Shown here: positions 1-7,905 of the stretch, in pieces | How positions within the stretch are numbered: the first letter of the stretch is position 1 | Layout of the letters: the number at the start of each line of letters is the position of its first letter | From: Maritalea porphyrae | GTDB taxonomy: Bacteria > Pseudomonadota > Alphaproteobacteria > Rhizobiales > Devosiaceae | DNA: 64,000 nt | Assembly (NCBI RefSeq): GCF_027213965.1 | Contig: NZ_JAPWGX010000003.1 | Coordinates: 372,001-436,000, forward strand | Direction: 5' to 3' | The notes under the pieces: generated by a model | Told to the model about the DNA's origin: nothing | The model's database searches: none | What the model saw: the letters and a program-made list of their open reading frames with translations, nothing else | Program-made: the position numbers and the translations under genes

Positions 1-36
1 TTGGATTGAAAACTGGCCATAGTTGGGGTCCTAATT

Positions 37-426
37 CTAGCTGTTCGACTTGAGGCGAGGATGGATGGTGTTCACTTTCCAGCTCAGGTCTGGATCAATT
101 TCGATGATTTCGAGGGACAATGCGAAATGTGGTTCAGCCAACAGGTCTTGGCAGATTTCGCTGACTTGATCGATCAGGGCTTGGCCGAAGTTGCGTTTTT
201 GGTCTTGAGTCCGACCTGCGCCAATGCGTAAGACCAAATCGATGAATGCGTTTTGTGGGTGTTGGTCTGCAATAGAGTATGCAGCCGCCGGATATGCGCG
301 CACCCGCACACCGCCTTTAGGGAACATGTCAGAAGCGCAGATTGTATCGCCCAACTGATCGCACAGTTGTTTCATATCAATGCGGGGCTCGATATTCTCT
401 GAATATTGGATCACTAGATGTGGCAT
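37..426 (-). CDS. hpaF: 5-carboxymethyl-2-hydroxymuconate delta-isomerase
   Basis: A 129-residue tautomerase-superfamily protein. It isomerises 5-carboxymethyl-2-hydroxymuconate in the meta-cleavage route of homoprotocatechuate (4-hydroxyphenylacetate) breakdown. The mature protein would start PHLVIQYS, which places the catalytic N-terminal proline right after the initiator Met. An AGGAG lies five bases before this ATG, so I place the start here rather than at the Met five codons upstream. Length matches the family (about 126). It diverges from the hpaR-type regulator at 554 across a palindrome. The other pathway genes would lie left of the window or elsewhere; positions 1-36 show nothing I can name. 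Confidence 0.86.
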   Translation of the reverse strand: MPHLVIQYSENIEPRIDMKQLCDQLGDTICASDMFPKGGVRVRAYPAAAYSIADQHPQNAFIDLVLRIGAGRTQDQKRNFGQALIDQVSEICQDLLAEPHFALSLEIIEIDPDLSWKVNTIHPRLKSNS

Positions 427-441
427 ATTCGCTCCTAACAA

Positions 442-453
442 TTAACATGTTAA
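442..453. promoter_or_regulatory. Palindromic operator candidate between hpaF and hpaR
   Basis: TTAACATGTTAA is a perfect 12-bp palindrome in the 127-bp divergent gap, 16 bases upstream of the hpaF start. MarR/HpaR proteins bind such short AT-rich dyads, so this is the likely HpaR site, able to block hpaF transcription and possibly hpaR itself. The palindrome is seen; the binding is inference. Confidence 0.5.
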
Positions 454-553
454 GTAATATGCCTAGTATTGTCAATATGCGCTGAAGGTATGTTTTCTTG
501 CATTTTTGGCGGTTTTGGGCGAATTCTAAAAAATGAACGGTGAGAATCAAAAC

Positions 554-1006
554 ATGACTGCTGAGCAACTATTGGAAAAAACCAACCGGTCACTCCCCAT
601 TGTTTTGTTGCGAGCCCGAGAGTCGGTTATGGCGCATTTTCGGCCCATGTTGGCGGCGCACGGGTTAACGGAGCAGCAATGGCGCGTGTTACGTGTTTTG
701 AGTGAAGCGGGCGAATTGGATGCCAGCCATTTGGCACATCACGCCTGTATTCTGCCGCCAAGTTTAACGAGGATGCTCAAAACGCTTGAAGGAAATGGGT
801 GGATTGTGGGTCGTCGTGACAAGAACGACGGTCGACGGATGCTGTTTAGTGCTACCGAAGAAGGTTTGCGCTTCATTGCAACAGTGTCGCCAAAAGGCGC
901 TGCTATTTACGAAGAAATTGTGGATGCATTCGGCGAAGACAAATTGCGTCAGTTGGTTGATCTGCTCGATGAGTTGCAAACCAAAGTAAATGGCGCCGCA
1001 AAGTAG
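554..1006 (+). CDS. hpaR: MarR-family regulator, HpaR type
   Basis: A 150-residue winged-helix repressor. It resembles HpaR/HpcR regulators of homoprotocatechuate operons: an opening R-A-R-E-S-V-M-A-H-F-R-P helix, the L-T-E-Q-Q-W-R-V-L-R segment, A-C-I-L-P-P-S-L-T recognition helix and a wing rich in D-K-N-D-G-R-R. These proteins dissociate from DNA when the aromatic substrate binds. Start choice: a GGTGA lies ten bases before this ATG; an in-frame ATG at 533 would add seven residues but has no obvious ribosome site. The divergent hpaF supports the pathway assignment. Confidence 0.82.
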   Translation: MTAEQLLEKTNRSLPIVLLRARESVMAHFRPMLAAHGLTEQQWRVLRVLSEAGELDASHLAHHACILPPSLTRMLKTLEGNGWIVGRRDKNDGRRMLFSATEEGLRFIATVSPKGAAIYEEIVDAFGEDKLRQLVDLLDELQTKVNGAAK

Positions 1007-1020
1007 CGACGCTTTTGTTT

Positions 1021-2379
1021 TTACGCGTTTGCAGCGGCGGTTAGGCCTTTGTCCAATGCACTCATCATTCTTGTGACATCGTTGGACGTGATGATCAGGG
1101 GGGGTGACAGAATGATATTGTTGCCAGAAACCCGAATAGTGACCCCGTCAGCATAAGCTCCTTCAAATGCGGCTGCCATGGCGGCTTTTGAAGCTGGGAC
1201 TTTCGTTTCTCGGTCCGCTACCAATTCAATTGCGGCCATCAGCCCTATGCCACGGGTGTCACCAGCGATAGGATGCTTTTCTTTGAGTTGGGCAAGCCCC
1301 GCTTGTAGTTCTACGCCGCGCTCTTTAGCATTTCCCCAAACACGTGCCTTTTTGGTTTCTGCCAACGTCGCCAACGCAGCCGCACAACCTACCGGATGGG
1401 CTGAATAGGTGTAGCCGTGGCCAATATTGCCGGTTGCGTCTTTGTTGGCTTCAAAAGCTTCTGCGACTTTTTCGCCGATCATGGCGGCACCGAAAGGGAA
1501 ATATGAGTTGGTGACCGCCTTGGCGGTACACATCATATCCGGAGCAACTCCCCAAAGGCGTGAGCCGTGCATGGCGCCGGTGCGTCCAAAGGCTGTGATT
1601 ACCTCGTCAGCGATTAGCAAGATGCCATGTTTGTCGCACACTTCGCGCACCATCGGCATGAATGTTTCGTGTGGTACGATAACACCGCCAGCGCCCAGAA
1701 CTGGTTCCATGATCATTGCAGCGATTGTGTTTGCGCCCTGAAAGGCAATTTCTTCTTCGAACAGGGCAATGATGCGATTGGCAATTTTTTGCGGGTTAGC
1801 GGTGTTGAACGGGTTGCGATATGTCCAGGGGGCTGGCAGTTGGAAGCAGCCGGGCAATAATGGTTCGTAGTTACGGCGGAAATTGGCGTTGCCATTGACC
1901 GACGCGCCACCAAAATGAGTGCCGTGATAGCCTTTTTTGAGGCTGATGAATTTTGTACGTTCGCCTTCGCCGCGAACTTTGTGATATTGGCGGGCTAGAC
2001 GCAGGCAGGTTTCAACTGAGTCAGAGCCGCCAGAGGTGAAAAATGAGCGCACCATTTTTTCGGGTTTGAACCATTCACTCAGCTCATAGGAAAGTTCCAC
2101 CGCCTTGTCGTTGGTGGTGCCCCGGAACGCCGAATAATACGGCAGTTCCATCAGTTGCTCCGTCATTGCCTGTTTAATGCTTTCGACAGAGTAACCCAAA
2201 TTTGCGTTCCACAATCCGCCCACAGCATCGAGCGTGCGGTGTCCATCGATGTCGATGATTTCAACGCCTTCTGCTCCAGTAATCATGGTGGGAGGATTGG
2301 AGCGCATATCGGCAGGGTGCGCCATTGGGTGCCACATATGTTTGGCGTTGTTCTCTTTCAAGAAATTTGAATCGCGCAT
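1021..2379 (-). CDS. Class III PLP-dependent aminotransferase (omega-amino acid:pyruvate type)
   Basis: A 452-residue fold-type I aminotransferase. It carries the cofactor aspartate in I-A-D-E-V (about 258), a Y-H-G loop near 151-153, and the PLP lysine in T-A-K-A-V-T-N-S-Y-F-P-F-G-A (about 287). Family members move the amino group of omega-amino acids or amines to pyruvate, giving an aldehyde or semialdehyde. A clean AGGAG precedes the ATG. It follows the IclR regulator on the same strand (45-bp gap) and is divergent from a Tct transporter and aldehyde dehydrogenase, so its aldehyde product may be the dehydrogenase substrate. The exact amino donor cannot be told. Confidence 0.83.
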   Translation of the reverse strand: MRDSNFLKENNAKHMWHPMAHPADMRSNPPTMITGAEGVEIIDIDGHRTLDAVGGLWNANLGYSVESIKQAMTEQLMELPYYSAFRGTTNDKAVELSYELSEWFKPEKMVRSFFTSGGSDSVETCLRLARQYHKVRGEGERTKFISLKKGYHGTHFGGASVNGNANFRRNYEPLLPGCFQLPAPWTYRNPFNTANPQKIANRIIALFEEEIAFQGANTIAAMIMEPVLGAGGVIVPHETFMPMVREVCDKHGILLIADEVITAFGRTGAMHGSRLWGVAPDMMCTAKAVTNSYFPFGAAMIGEKVAEAFEANKDATGNIGHGYTYSAHPVGCAAALATLAETKKARVWGNAKERGVELQAGLAQLKEKHPIAGDTRGIGLMAAIELVADRETKVPASKAAMAAAFEGAYADGVTIRVSGNNIILSPPLIITSNDVTRMMSALDKGLTAAANA

Positions 2380-2424
2380 GGTGGCTCCTTTTACGTATTT
2401 GAATTGCTAGTTGGTTTGAACATA

Positions 2425-3198
2425 TTAGGTGATCAGTTTTTGAACGTTGGGATGTACAACACCGCCGATGGCCGTGGTGATGCGCGCGGATGCTGCAGCC
2501 ACGTGGCGTTTGGTCTTGTTCACCAACTCTTCGGTTTTGCGTGAAATGGGCATGGCGACGGCTATGGCACCGGCGGCGGTGCCATCGGCATTAAAATAAG
2601 GCGCAGCGATGCCCGCGACGTCTGATTCAAATCCATGCTCGTTGAGATAGTAGCCGTCATTTTTCGCTTGGCTCACACGATGTCGCAATACTTCTGGGTC
2701 TGTTTCAGTTTGATCGGTAAAGCGATTGAGTTGATTGGCTAATGCCTTTTCAATCAAGCTGTTATCGTTAAATGCTAAGAATATGATTCCCGAGGCTGTG
2801 GCATGAAAGGGCAATGGTTCTGTGGGATCGATCATCACCACTGTGCCGCGAATGGGTTCTTTGTGCGCAACGGTGATTAGCGCGTTTGGTCCAGCAACGC
2901 TTGCGTGCGCCGTTTCATTTGTTGTTTCGCATAACCAATCAACAGTCTGCGTTGCAATTGCGGTGATGGGCGTTGTTGCTTCGCGAATGCGCGCGAGGTG
3001 CAAGAAGCCACTGCCCAAGCGATATGACTTGGTGATCTGATTCTGTTCGATGAAGTGATGGTTGCCCAGCGACACAAGAATACGTCGTGTGGTCGCCTTA
3101 TCCATTTGGGCGAGGCGCGCAAGTTCTGACAGGCCGATCTCGGGTTGAGATGGCGTGAAATAGCTTAGGAGGTGCATCGCTTTGTCGACAGTTTTCAT
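2425..3198 (-). CDS. IclR-family transcriptional regulator
   Basis: A 257-residue protein with an N-terminal winged helix (about residues 1-65; I-G-L-S-E-L-A-R-L-A followed by D-K-A-T-T-R-R-I-L) and a C-terminal effector domain that keeps the G-I-A-A-P-Y-F and G-A-I-A-V-A-M-P stretches typical of IclR proteins. It heads a minus-strand pair with the aminotransferase and is divergent from the Tct operon, so it probably controls both from the shared 133-bp gap. The ligand is unknown but is likely a small organic acid linked to the transported substrate. Confidence 0.88.
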   Translation of the reverse strand: MKTVDKAMHLLSYFTPSQPEIGLSELARLAQMDKATTRRILVSLGNHHFIEQNQITKSYRLGSGFLHLARIREATTPITAIATQTVDWLCETTNETAHASVAGPNALITVAHKEPIRGTVVMIDPTEPLPFHATASGIIFLAFNDNSLIEKALANQLNRFTDQTETDPEVLRHRVSQAKNDGYYLNEHGFESDVAGIAAPYFNADGTAAGAIAVAMPISRKTEELVNKTKRHVAAASARITTAIGGVVHPNVQKLIT

Positions 3199-3247
3199 GC
3201 CTGTTCAAGTCCAATTCATTCACATGCTAACAAAAATCTTGACTCAT

Positions 3248-3276
3248 ATTGTTTCACAATGCAACCATTAATTGCA
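3248..3276. promoter_or_regulatory. Inverted repeats in the iclR/tctC divergent gap
   Basis: Two dyads sit side by side: ATTGT-TTC-ACAAT at 3248-3260 and TGCAA-N7-TTGCA at 3260-3276. They lie midway between the divergent regulator and transporter genes, where an IclR dimer would be expected to bind. Both repeats are exact; assignment as operator is inference. Confidence 0.4.
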
Positions 3277-3331
3277 CCGTTGGTGACAATAGTGAACCGA
3301 TTGTGTTTTTGACGCTGTGAGGGAGGAAACC

Positions 3332-4273
3332 ATGCGCGCATTAATTTCAGTAATCCTTTTGGGGATGGCTTCTGTTTTGGCGATTATTTCGCCAGCGGTT
3401 GCTGAATACCCAGAAAAACCCGTTTCATTTGTGGTGCCATTTCCACCAGGTGATTTGGAAGATGTGCTTACGCGCATGATCGCAGAAGAATTTCAAACCA
3501 TGTACGGCGTGCCCGCCGCTGTGGTGAATAAGCCAGGTGGGGGCGGTGGCCCGTTTCCGGGGGCTGCTGAAGTCGCCGGGGCGCCAGCGGACGGTTATAC
3601 AATCGGATCATTTGTAGTGGATGTGCCGCTGGTTGGGCCTTATGTGGGTATTCCGGCGCTTAATCCAGACCCCTTTGAGCCAGTTGGTATTTTCCTGACT
3701 TATCCATTTGTAATTGCGGCGTCCAAAAATGCGCCGTACCAAAACATGGATGAGTTGGCTGCATATTCGCAGGACAATAAGCTGTTGCTTGGGCATTTCG
3801 GATCATTCCTGATCCCAACGCAAGTGACGATGGCGTTGGGTGAGAAGAACGGCACACGTTATTACTCAAACGCTGCATTTGATGCGCTGGATTGTAACAC
3901 GCTTGCTTCGGGCGATGCAGACGTGATCAACACCACGTTGCAGCTCATTCTGCCTTGTATGGATAAGGTGAACGTGTTGGCAACGGTTACCTCTGAGCGT
4001 ATTCCATTGGTGCCAGATAGCCCAACGGTTGGGGAACTTGAGCCTTCGCTAAATATTGCTTTGTGGAACGGTCTATTTGTTCACAAGGATACGCCAGCGG
4101 ACGTGCGCGAGAAAATCGCGGCTGCTGCCAAAAAAGCAATGGCAAGTGAAGCTGCGCAAAAATTGGCTGCGGAAACAGGTGCAGGTGTTTACTGGAAAAA
4201 CGCTGCAGATTCAGCCGCACAAATTGCAGCTGATGGGGTTGTGGCGGAAGCTATTGCCAAATTTGCCGAATAA
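3332..4273 (+). CDS. TctC/Bug-family periplasmic solute-binding protein
   Basis: A 313-residue exported protein with a signal peptide (hydrophobic residues 4-20, likely cut after A-V-A at 24) followed by E-Y-P-E-K-P. Bug family signatures are present: F-P-P-G in the first lobe and V-V-N-K-P-G-G-G-G. It captures a carboxylated solute in the periplasm for the TctBA membrane pair that follows. GGAGG five bases before this ATG marks the start; an upstream in-frame GTG is less likely. The usual F-P-P-G-G-x-x-D motif reads F-P-P-G-D-L-E-D, so ligand contacts may differ from classic Bug proteins. Confidence 0.85.
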   Translation: MRALISVILLGMASVLAIISPAVAEYPEKPVSFVVPFPPGDLEDVLTRMIAEEFQTMYGVPAAVVNKPGGGGGPFPGAAEVAGAPADGYTIGSFVVDVPLVGPYVGIPALNPDPFEPVGIFLTYPFVIAASKNAPYQNMDELAAYSQDNKLLLGHFGSFLIPTQVTMALGEKNGTRYYSNAAFDALDCNTLASGDADVINTTLQLILPCMDKVNVLATVTSERIPLVPDSPTVGELEPSLNIALWNGLFVHKDTPADVREKIAAAAKKAMASEAAQKLAAETGAGVYWKNAADSAAQIAADGVVAEAIAKFAE

Positions 4274-4281
4274 ATATGCAA

Positions 4282-4312
4282 TATTGGTCGGGGCGGATAG
4301 TCCCGACCAATA
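4282..4312 (+). promoter_or_regulatory. Strong stem-loop after the binding-protein gene
   Basis: An 11-bp perfect stem (TATTGGTCGGG with CCCGACCAATA, nine-base loop) starts eight bases past the tctC stop. No T-run follows, so it is more likely an RNA-stabilising or partial-termination hairpin that keeps binding protein more abundant than the downstream membrane subunits. Confidence 0.55.
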
Positions 4313-4336
4313 CCATAAAGCGAGATTATTCGGATC

Positions 4337-4915
4337 ATGATCCAGACAAATGAGATTGGCAGTAAATCCAACCAAGCACAGAGGGTCGAGGACTATTTTT
4401 CTTCCCCTTACAGTTCTGCGTTGGTGTGGTTTGGTGTTTGTACGTTTTTGGTTGCAGTGTTCTTGGCCAGTCAGCTGGGGACGCAAGCTAAGTTTTTTGA
4501 CGGCATGCCGATTGAAAAACAGCCCGGACTATGGTCAGCGATCGGCATTGTTGGAATGCTGATTTTTGGATTTTTCCAAATGCTACAATTCTGGTTTCAT
4601 CGTAATGGGTTGCAGGCCCCAGGCTTTGTGGCCGAAGTGCTGACGTGGCTTCGTGCTGGCGAATATGTGCTGTGGTTCATGGCCTATGTCTATCTGGTGC
4701 CCATTGTGGGCTATTTGCCGGTAACCGTTGGGTTTTTGATGTTGATGACATGGCGATTGGGCTACCGAAGCCGTGCGCATTTTGCCTTTGCTGTGCTCAC
4801 TGGCGTGTTGATCGTCTTGGTCTTTAAAAGCTTCTTGCAGGTCAAAATACCAGGCGGCGTAACCTATGAATATCTTCCCGATGCTGTGCGCAGCTTCTTT
4901 ATTCTTTATCTCTAG
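4337..4915 (+). CDS. TctB-family small transmembrane protein
   Basis: A 192-residue membrane protein with about four hydrophobic segments (roughly 28-48, 70-90, 110-145 and 150-170) and a cytoplasmic N-terminus. This is the layout of the small TctB subunit of tripartite tricarboxylate transporters. TctB sequences are poorly conserved, so the call rests mainly on topology and on the position between TctC and TctA. It is translated nine bases ahead of tctA, as is usual for these operons. Confidence 0.78.
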   Translation: MIQTNEIGSKSNQAQRVEDYFSSPYSSALVWFGVCTFLVAVFLASQLGTQAKFFDGMPIEKQPGLWSAIGIVGMLIFGFFQMLQFWFHRNGLQAPGFVAEVLTWLRAGEYVLWFMAYVYLVPIVGYLPVTVGFLMLMTWRLGYRSRAHFAFAVLTGVLIVLVFKSFLQVKIPGGVTYEYLPDAVRSFFILYL

Positions 4916-4924
4916 GGGCTGTTT

Positions 4925-6406
4925 GTGGATCTCCTTTTAACAAGTTTAAGTGCTTTGGCGCGAATTGATGTGGCAATTGCTTTGCTTATCGGTTCTGTGG
5001 GTGGGGTGGTGATCGGCGCTATTCCTGGTGTTGGACCCGCCATTGCGATTGCGATCTTGCTACCCGCGACTTTTGCGATGGAGCCAATTGTTGGCCTGAC
5101 CTTGCTGCTTGGGGTGTATGGATCATCCATGTATGGCGGCGCGATCCCCGCGATTTTGGTCAATACGCCAGGCACAGCGGTGAATGCACTCACCACATAT
5201 GATGGTTTTCCCATGACCAAGAGAGGAGAGGCAACGCGGGCCTTATCTTTGGCGTTTGGAGCGAGTTTTTGTGGGGCGATCATTTCGATTATCGCGCTCA
5301 TCAGCCTGTCGCCCGTTTTGGCAGCGGTTGCGCCCATGTTTGGGTCGCGCGAAATTTTTCTGGCCGCCTTGCTGGGTATGGTGTTGGTGGTCGTTACCCA
5401 TCGCGGACAGGCTTTGGCAGCTGGCGCACTGCTGTGTTTGGGCATTTTCATCAATACGATTGGCTTAGAATCCATTCGCTACACCCAGCGGTTTACCTTT
5501 GAGCAGACTTGGCTTGCCTCAGGTATCGACTTGATCGTTGTTGTGTTGGGACTTTTCGCGCTCTCTCAGGCATTTTTGCTTTTGGTTGGTGAAGATGAAG
5601 ACAATAAGCCACCCGCGCTTGTTGGGCGTTTGTTTGACGGTCTTAAAGAAGTGCTGCGGATGCCGAAAATCGTAATTCCATCAGCCGGCTTTGGCGTAAT
5701 TATGGGCATGATTCCGGGTGTTGGGGAGTTTTTGGCGCAATTCTTTTCCTATTCATTGGCCCGCAAAACCTCAGGTAACGGTGAGAACTTTGGCAAAGGC
5801 GCGCCTGAAGGGTTGGTTGCATCCGAAGCGGCGAACAATGCTGTGCCTGCTGCTGCGATGATCCCCTTGTTGGCGCTTGGCATTCCGGGGGAGGCACTTA
5901 CTGCCATGATGCTTTCAGTGTTTTATGTTCACAATGTCATTCCCGGTCCACAATTGTTCACAAACGATTTTGATTTTGTGCTCAGCCTTTATTTGGCGCT
6001 GATCGCGCTGAATGTTTTGGCATTCGTGTTTTTGTTGGGTGCGACGCGCTGGTTGACCAAAGTTGTGCTTATCCCAAATCGGTTTTTGGGCATGATCATC
6101 CTGATTTTGAGTTTTGTTGGTGTTTATTCGCTGCGCAACTCGATGATCGATTGCGCCATTGCAGCTGCATTTGGCATGTTCGGCTTAATGCTCAAGCGTT
6201 TGAATTTGCCAATCGTCCCGATCATTCTCGGGATGGTTTTGGGTGGAATTATGGAAGTTAAATTTCGCACGAGCATGGCGCGGGTTGAAAATATATTTGA
6301 GTTTATCGAGCGGCCAGTGGCGCAGGTGTTGTTTGGTATCATTGTGATCGTTTTGGTGGCGCACATCTATTCGCTCTTTCGAGCAAAGAAATCTGAGGAC
6401 GTTTGA
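4925..6406 (+). CDS. TctA-family large transporter subunit
   Basis: A 493-residue integral membrane protein with about 11-12 hydrophobic segments. The TctA hallmarks are visible: G-A-I-P-G-V-G-P-A near residue 32, Y-G-G-A-I-P-A-I-L-V-N-T-P-G-T and, after the midpoint, the second G-M-I-P-G-V-G-E-F. It forms the sodium- or proton-coupled channel of the tripartite system with TctB and the binding protein. Translation starts at GTG with GGGG upstream. The tricarboxylate name is historical; family members carry diverse carboxylates. Confidence 0.9.
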   Translation: MDLLLTSLSALARIDVAIALLIGSVGGVVIGAIPGVGPAIAIAILLPATFAMEPIVGLTLLLGVYGSSMYGGAIPAILVNTPGTAVNALTTYDGFPMTKRGEATRALSLAFGASFCGAIISIIALISLSPVLAAVAPMFGSREIFLAALLGMVLVVVTHRGQALAAGALLCLGIFINTIGLESIRYTQRFTFEQTWLASGIDLIVVVLGLFALSQAFLLLVGEDEDNKPPALVGRLFDGLKEVLRMPKIVIPSAGFGVIMGMIPGVGEFLAQFFSYSLARKTSGNGENFGKGAPEGLVASEAANNAVPAAAMIPLLALGIPGEALTAMMLSVFYVHNVIPGPQLFTNDFDFVLSLYLALIALNVLAFVFLLGATRWLTKVVLIPNRFLGMIILILSFVGVYSLRNSMIDCAIAAAFGMFGLMLKRLNLPIVPIILGMVLGGIMEVKFRTSMARVENIFEFIERPVAQVLFGIIVIVLVAHIYSLFRAKKSEDV

Positions 6407-6408
6407 TT

Positions 6409-7896
6409 ATGATTACTCAAGTTGAGATTGACGGTTTGCGTCGTCAGGCGATTGCGCCGCAGAAGTTGCTGATCAATGGCGAATGGCAGGATGCGTCTGA
6501 TGGTGGGGTGATTGAGGTAGTTAGCCCAATCGATGGGCAAAAGCTCACCACCATTGCTGCGGCAACCTCTGATGATGTTGATGTCGCGGTGCGCGCGGCG
6601 GGTGATGTGTTTGAACGTGGTGACTGGTCTCGCATGGCACCGGCTGGGCGCATGAAGATATTGCACAAGATTGCGGACTTGATTGATCAGAACGCAAAAG
6701 AGCTTGCTGTGCTCGGGGTGCGAGACAATGGTACCGAAATCGGAATGGCGCTGAAAGCGGAACCCGGTTCAGCTGCGGGAACATTTCGGTTCTATGCTGA
6801 GGCGATCGACAAGGTTTATGGCGAGATCGCGCCGACTGCGGACAATGTGTTGGCGCTGGTGCATCGCGAGCCGGTTGGGGTTGTCGGGGCGATTGTGCCT
6901 TGGAATTTCCCTTTAATGATTGGCGCATGGAAAATTGCACCTGCATTAGCGGCAGGGAATTCTGTCGTGTTAAAGCCCTCGGAAGCGGCATCACTAAGTC
7001 TGCTTAGGTTGGTGGGATTGTGCATGGAAGCTGGATTGCCAGCGGGCGTGCTAAATGTCATCACCGGCAATGGCGCCGTGGCAGGTGAGGCGATGGGCCT
7101 TCATCAAGCCATTGATATCATCACCTTCACAGGGTCTGGTGGTACTGGTCGCCGGTTGATGGATTATGCTGCGCGCTCGAACATGAAACGACTTTACCTC
7201 GAGTTGGGCGGTAAATCGCCGAACGTGGTGTTTGCAGACGTCGAAGACATTGACCATGCAGCGAAGGTTTCGGCTGCTGGTATTTTCCGCAATTCGGGTG
7301 AAGTGTGTGTTGCTGGTTCGCGCATTTTGGTGGAACGGTCCATCCATGATGCATTTGTTGAGCGGTTGAAAGTACAGGCCGAAAAGCTGATTGTGGGCGA
7401 CCCGTTGGAGCTGACTAATAGTATCGGTGCTATCACCACTAAGCAGCAGCTAGAAGGCGATCTAGCTTTCGTGGAGCGCGCTATTGCTGAGGGCGCGACT
7501 TTGGTTTGTGGGGGGAAGCAACTGCACGCCGAAAAAGGCGGTTATTATATGCAGCCCACGATTTTTACAGATGTTCGACCAGAGATGGATTTGTTCCAAA
7601 ACGAAGTGTTTGGTCCCGTGGTTGGCGTTACGCCATTTGATAGTGAAGAAGAAGCGATTGCATTGGCGAATGGCACGGACTTTGGCTTGGCCGCCGCCGT
7701 TTGGACGTCCAATCTGTCGCGGGCCCACCGGATGGTGCGCAACATCAAATCTGGTGTGGTGCATGTGAACACATATGGCGGTGCGGGCAACAATGTGCCG
7801 CTGGCGGGCATGAAGCAATCAGGCAACGGGGCGGACAAATCGCTGCATGCCTTAGAGAAATTTGAAAACCTGAAGACGGCTTGGATTCAATTGTAG
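6409..7896 (+). CDS. NAD(P)-dependent aldehyde dehydrogenase
   Basis: A 495-residue ALDH superfamily enzyme. Catalytic residues are all present: Asn in P-W-N-F-P (about 166), cofactor Lys in K-P-S-E (about 189), general-base Glu in L-E-L-G-G-K-S-P-N (about 265) and nucleophilic Cys in G-E-V-C-V-A-G-S-R (about 300). It oxidises an aldehyde to the acid. It begins two bases after tctA; a TTG six bases earlier would overlap tctA but sits too near the GAGGA. Operon context suggests it acts on a metabolite of the transported acid or of the divergent aminotransferase. Confidence 0.9.
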   Translation: MITQVEIDGLRRQAIAPQKLLINGEWQDASDGGVIEVVSPIDGQKLTTIAAATSDDVDVAVRAAGDVFERGDWSRMAPAGRMKILHKIADLIDQNAKELAVLGVRDNGTEIGMALKAEPGSAAGTFRFYAEAIDKVYGEIAPTADNVLALVHREPVGVVGAIVPWNFPLMIGAWKIAPALAAGNSVVLKPSEAASLSLLRLVGLCMEAGLPAGVLNVITGNGAVAGEAMGLHQAIDIITFTGSGGTGRRLMDYAARSNMKRLYLELGGKSPNVVFADVEDIDHAAKVSAAGIFRNSGEVCVAGSRILVERSIHDAFVERLKVQAEKLIVGDPLELTNSIGAITTKQQLEGDLAFVERAIAEGATLVCGGKQLHAEKGGYYMQPTIFTDVRPEMDLFQNEVFGPVVGVTPFDSEEEAIALANGTDFGLAAAVWTSNLSRAHRMVRNIKSGVVHVNTYGGAGNNVPLAGMKQSGNGADKSLHALEKFENLKTAWIQL

Positions 7897-7905
7897 GTGG
7901 CACTG

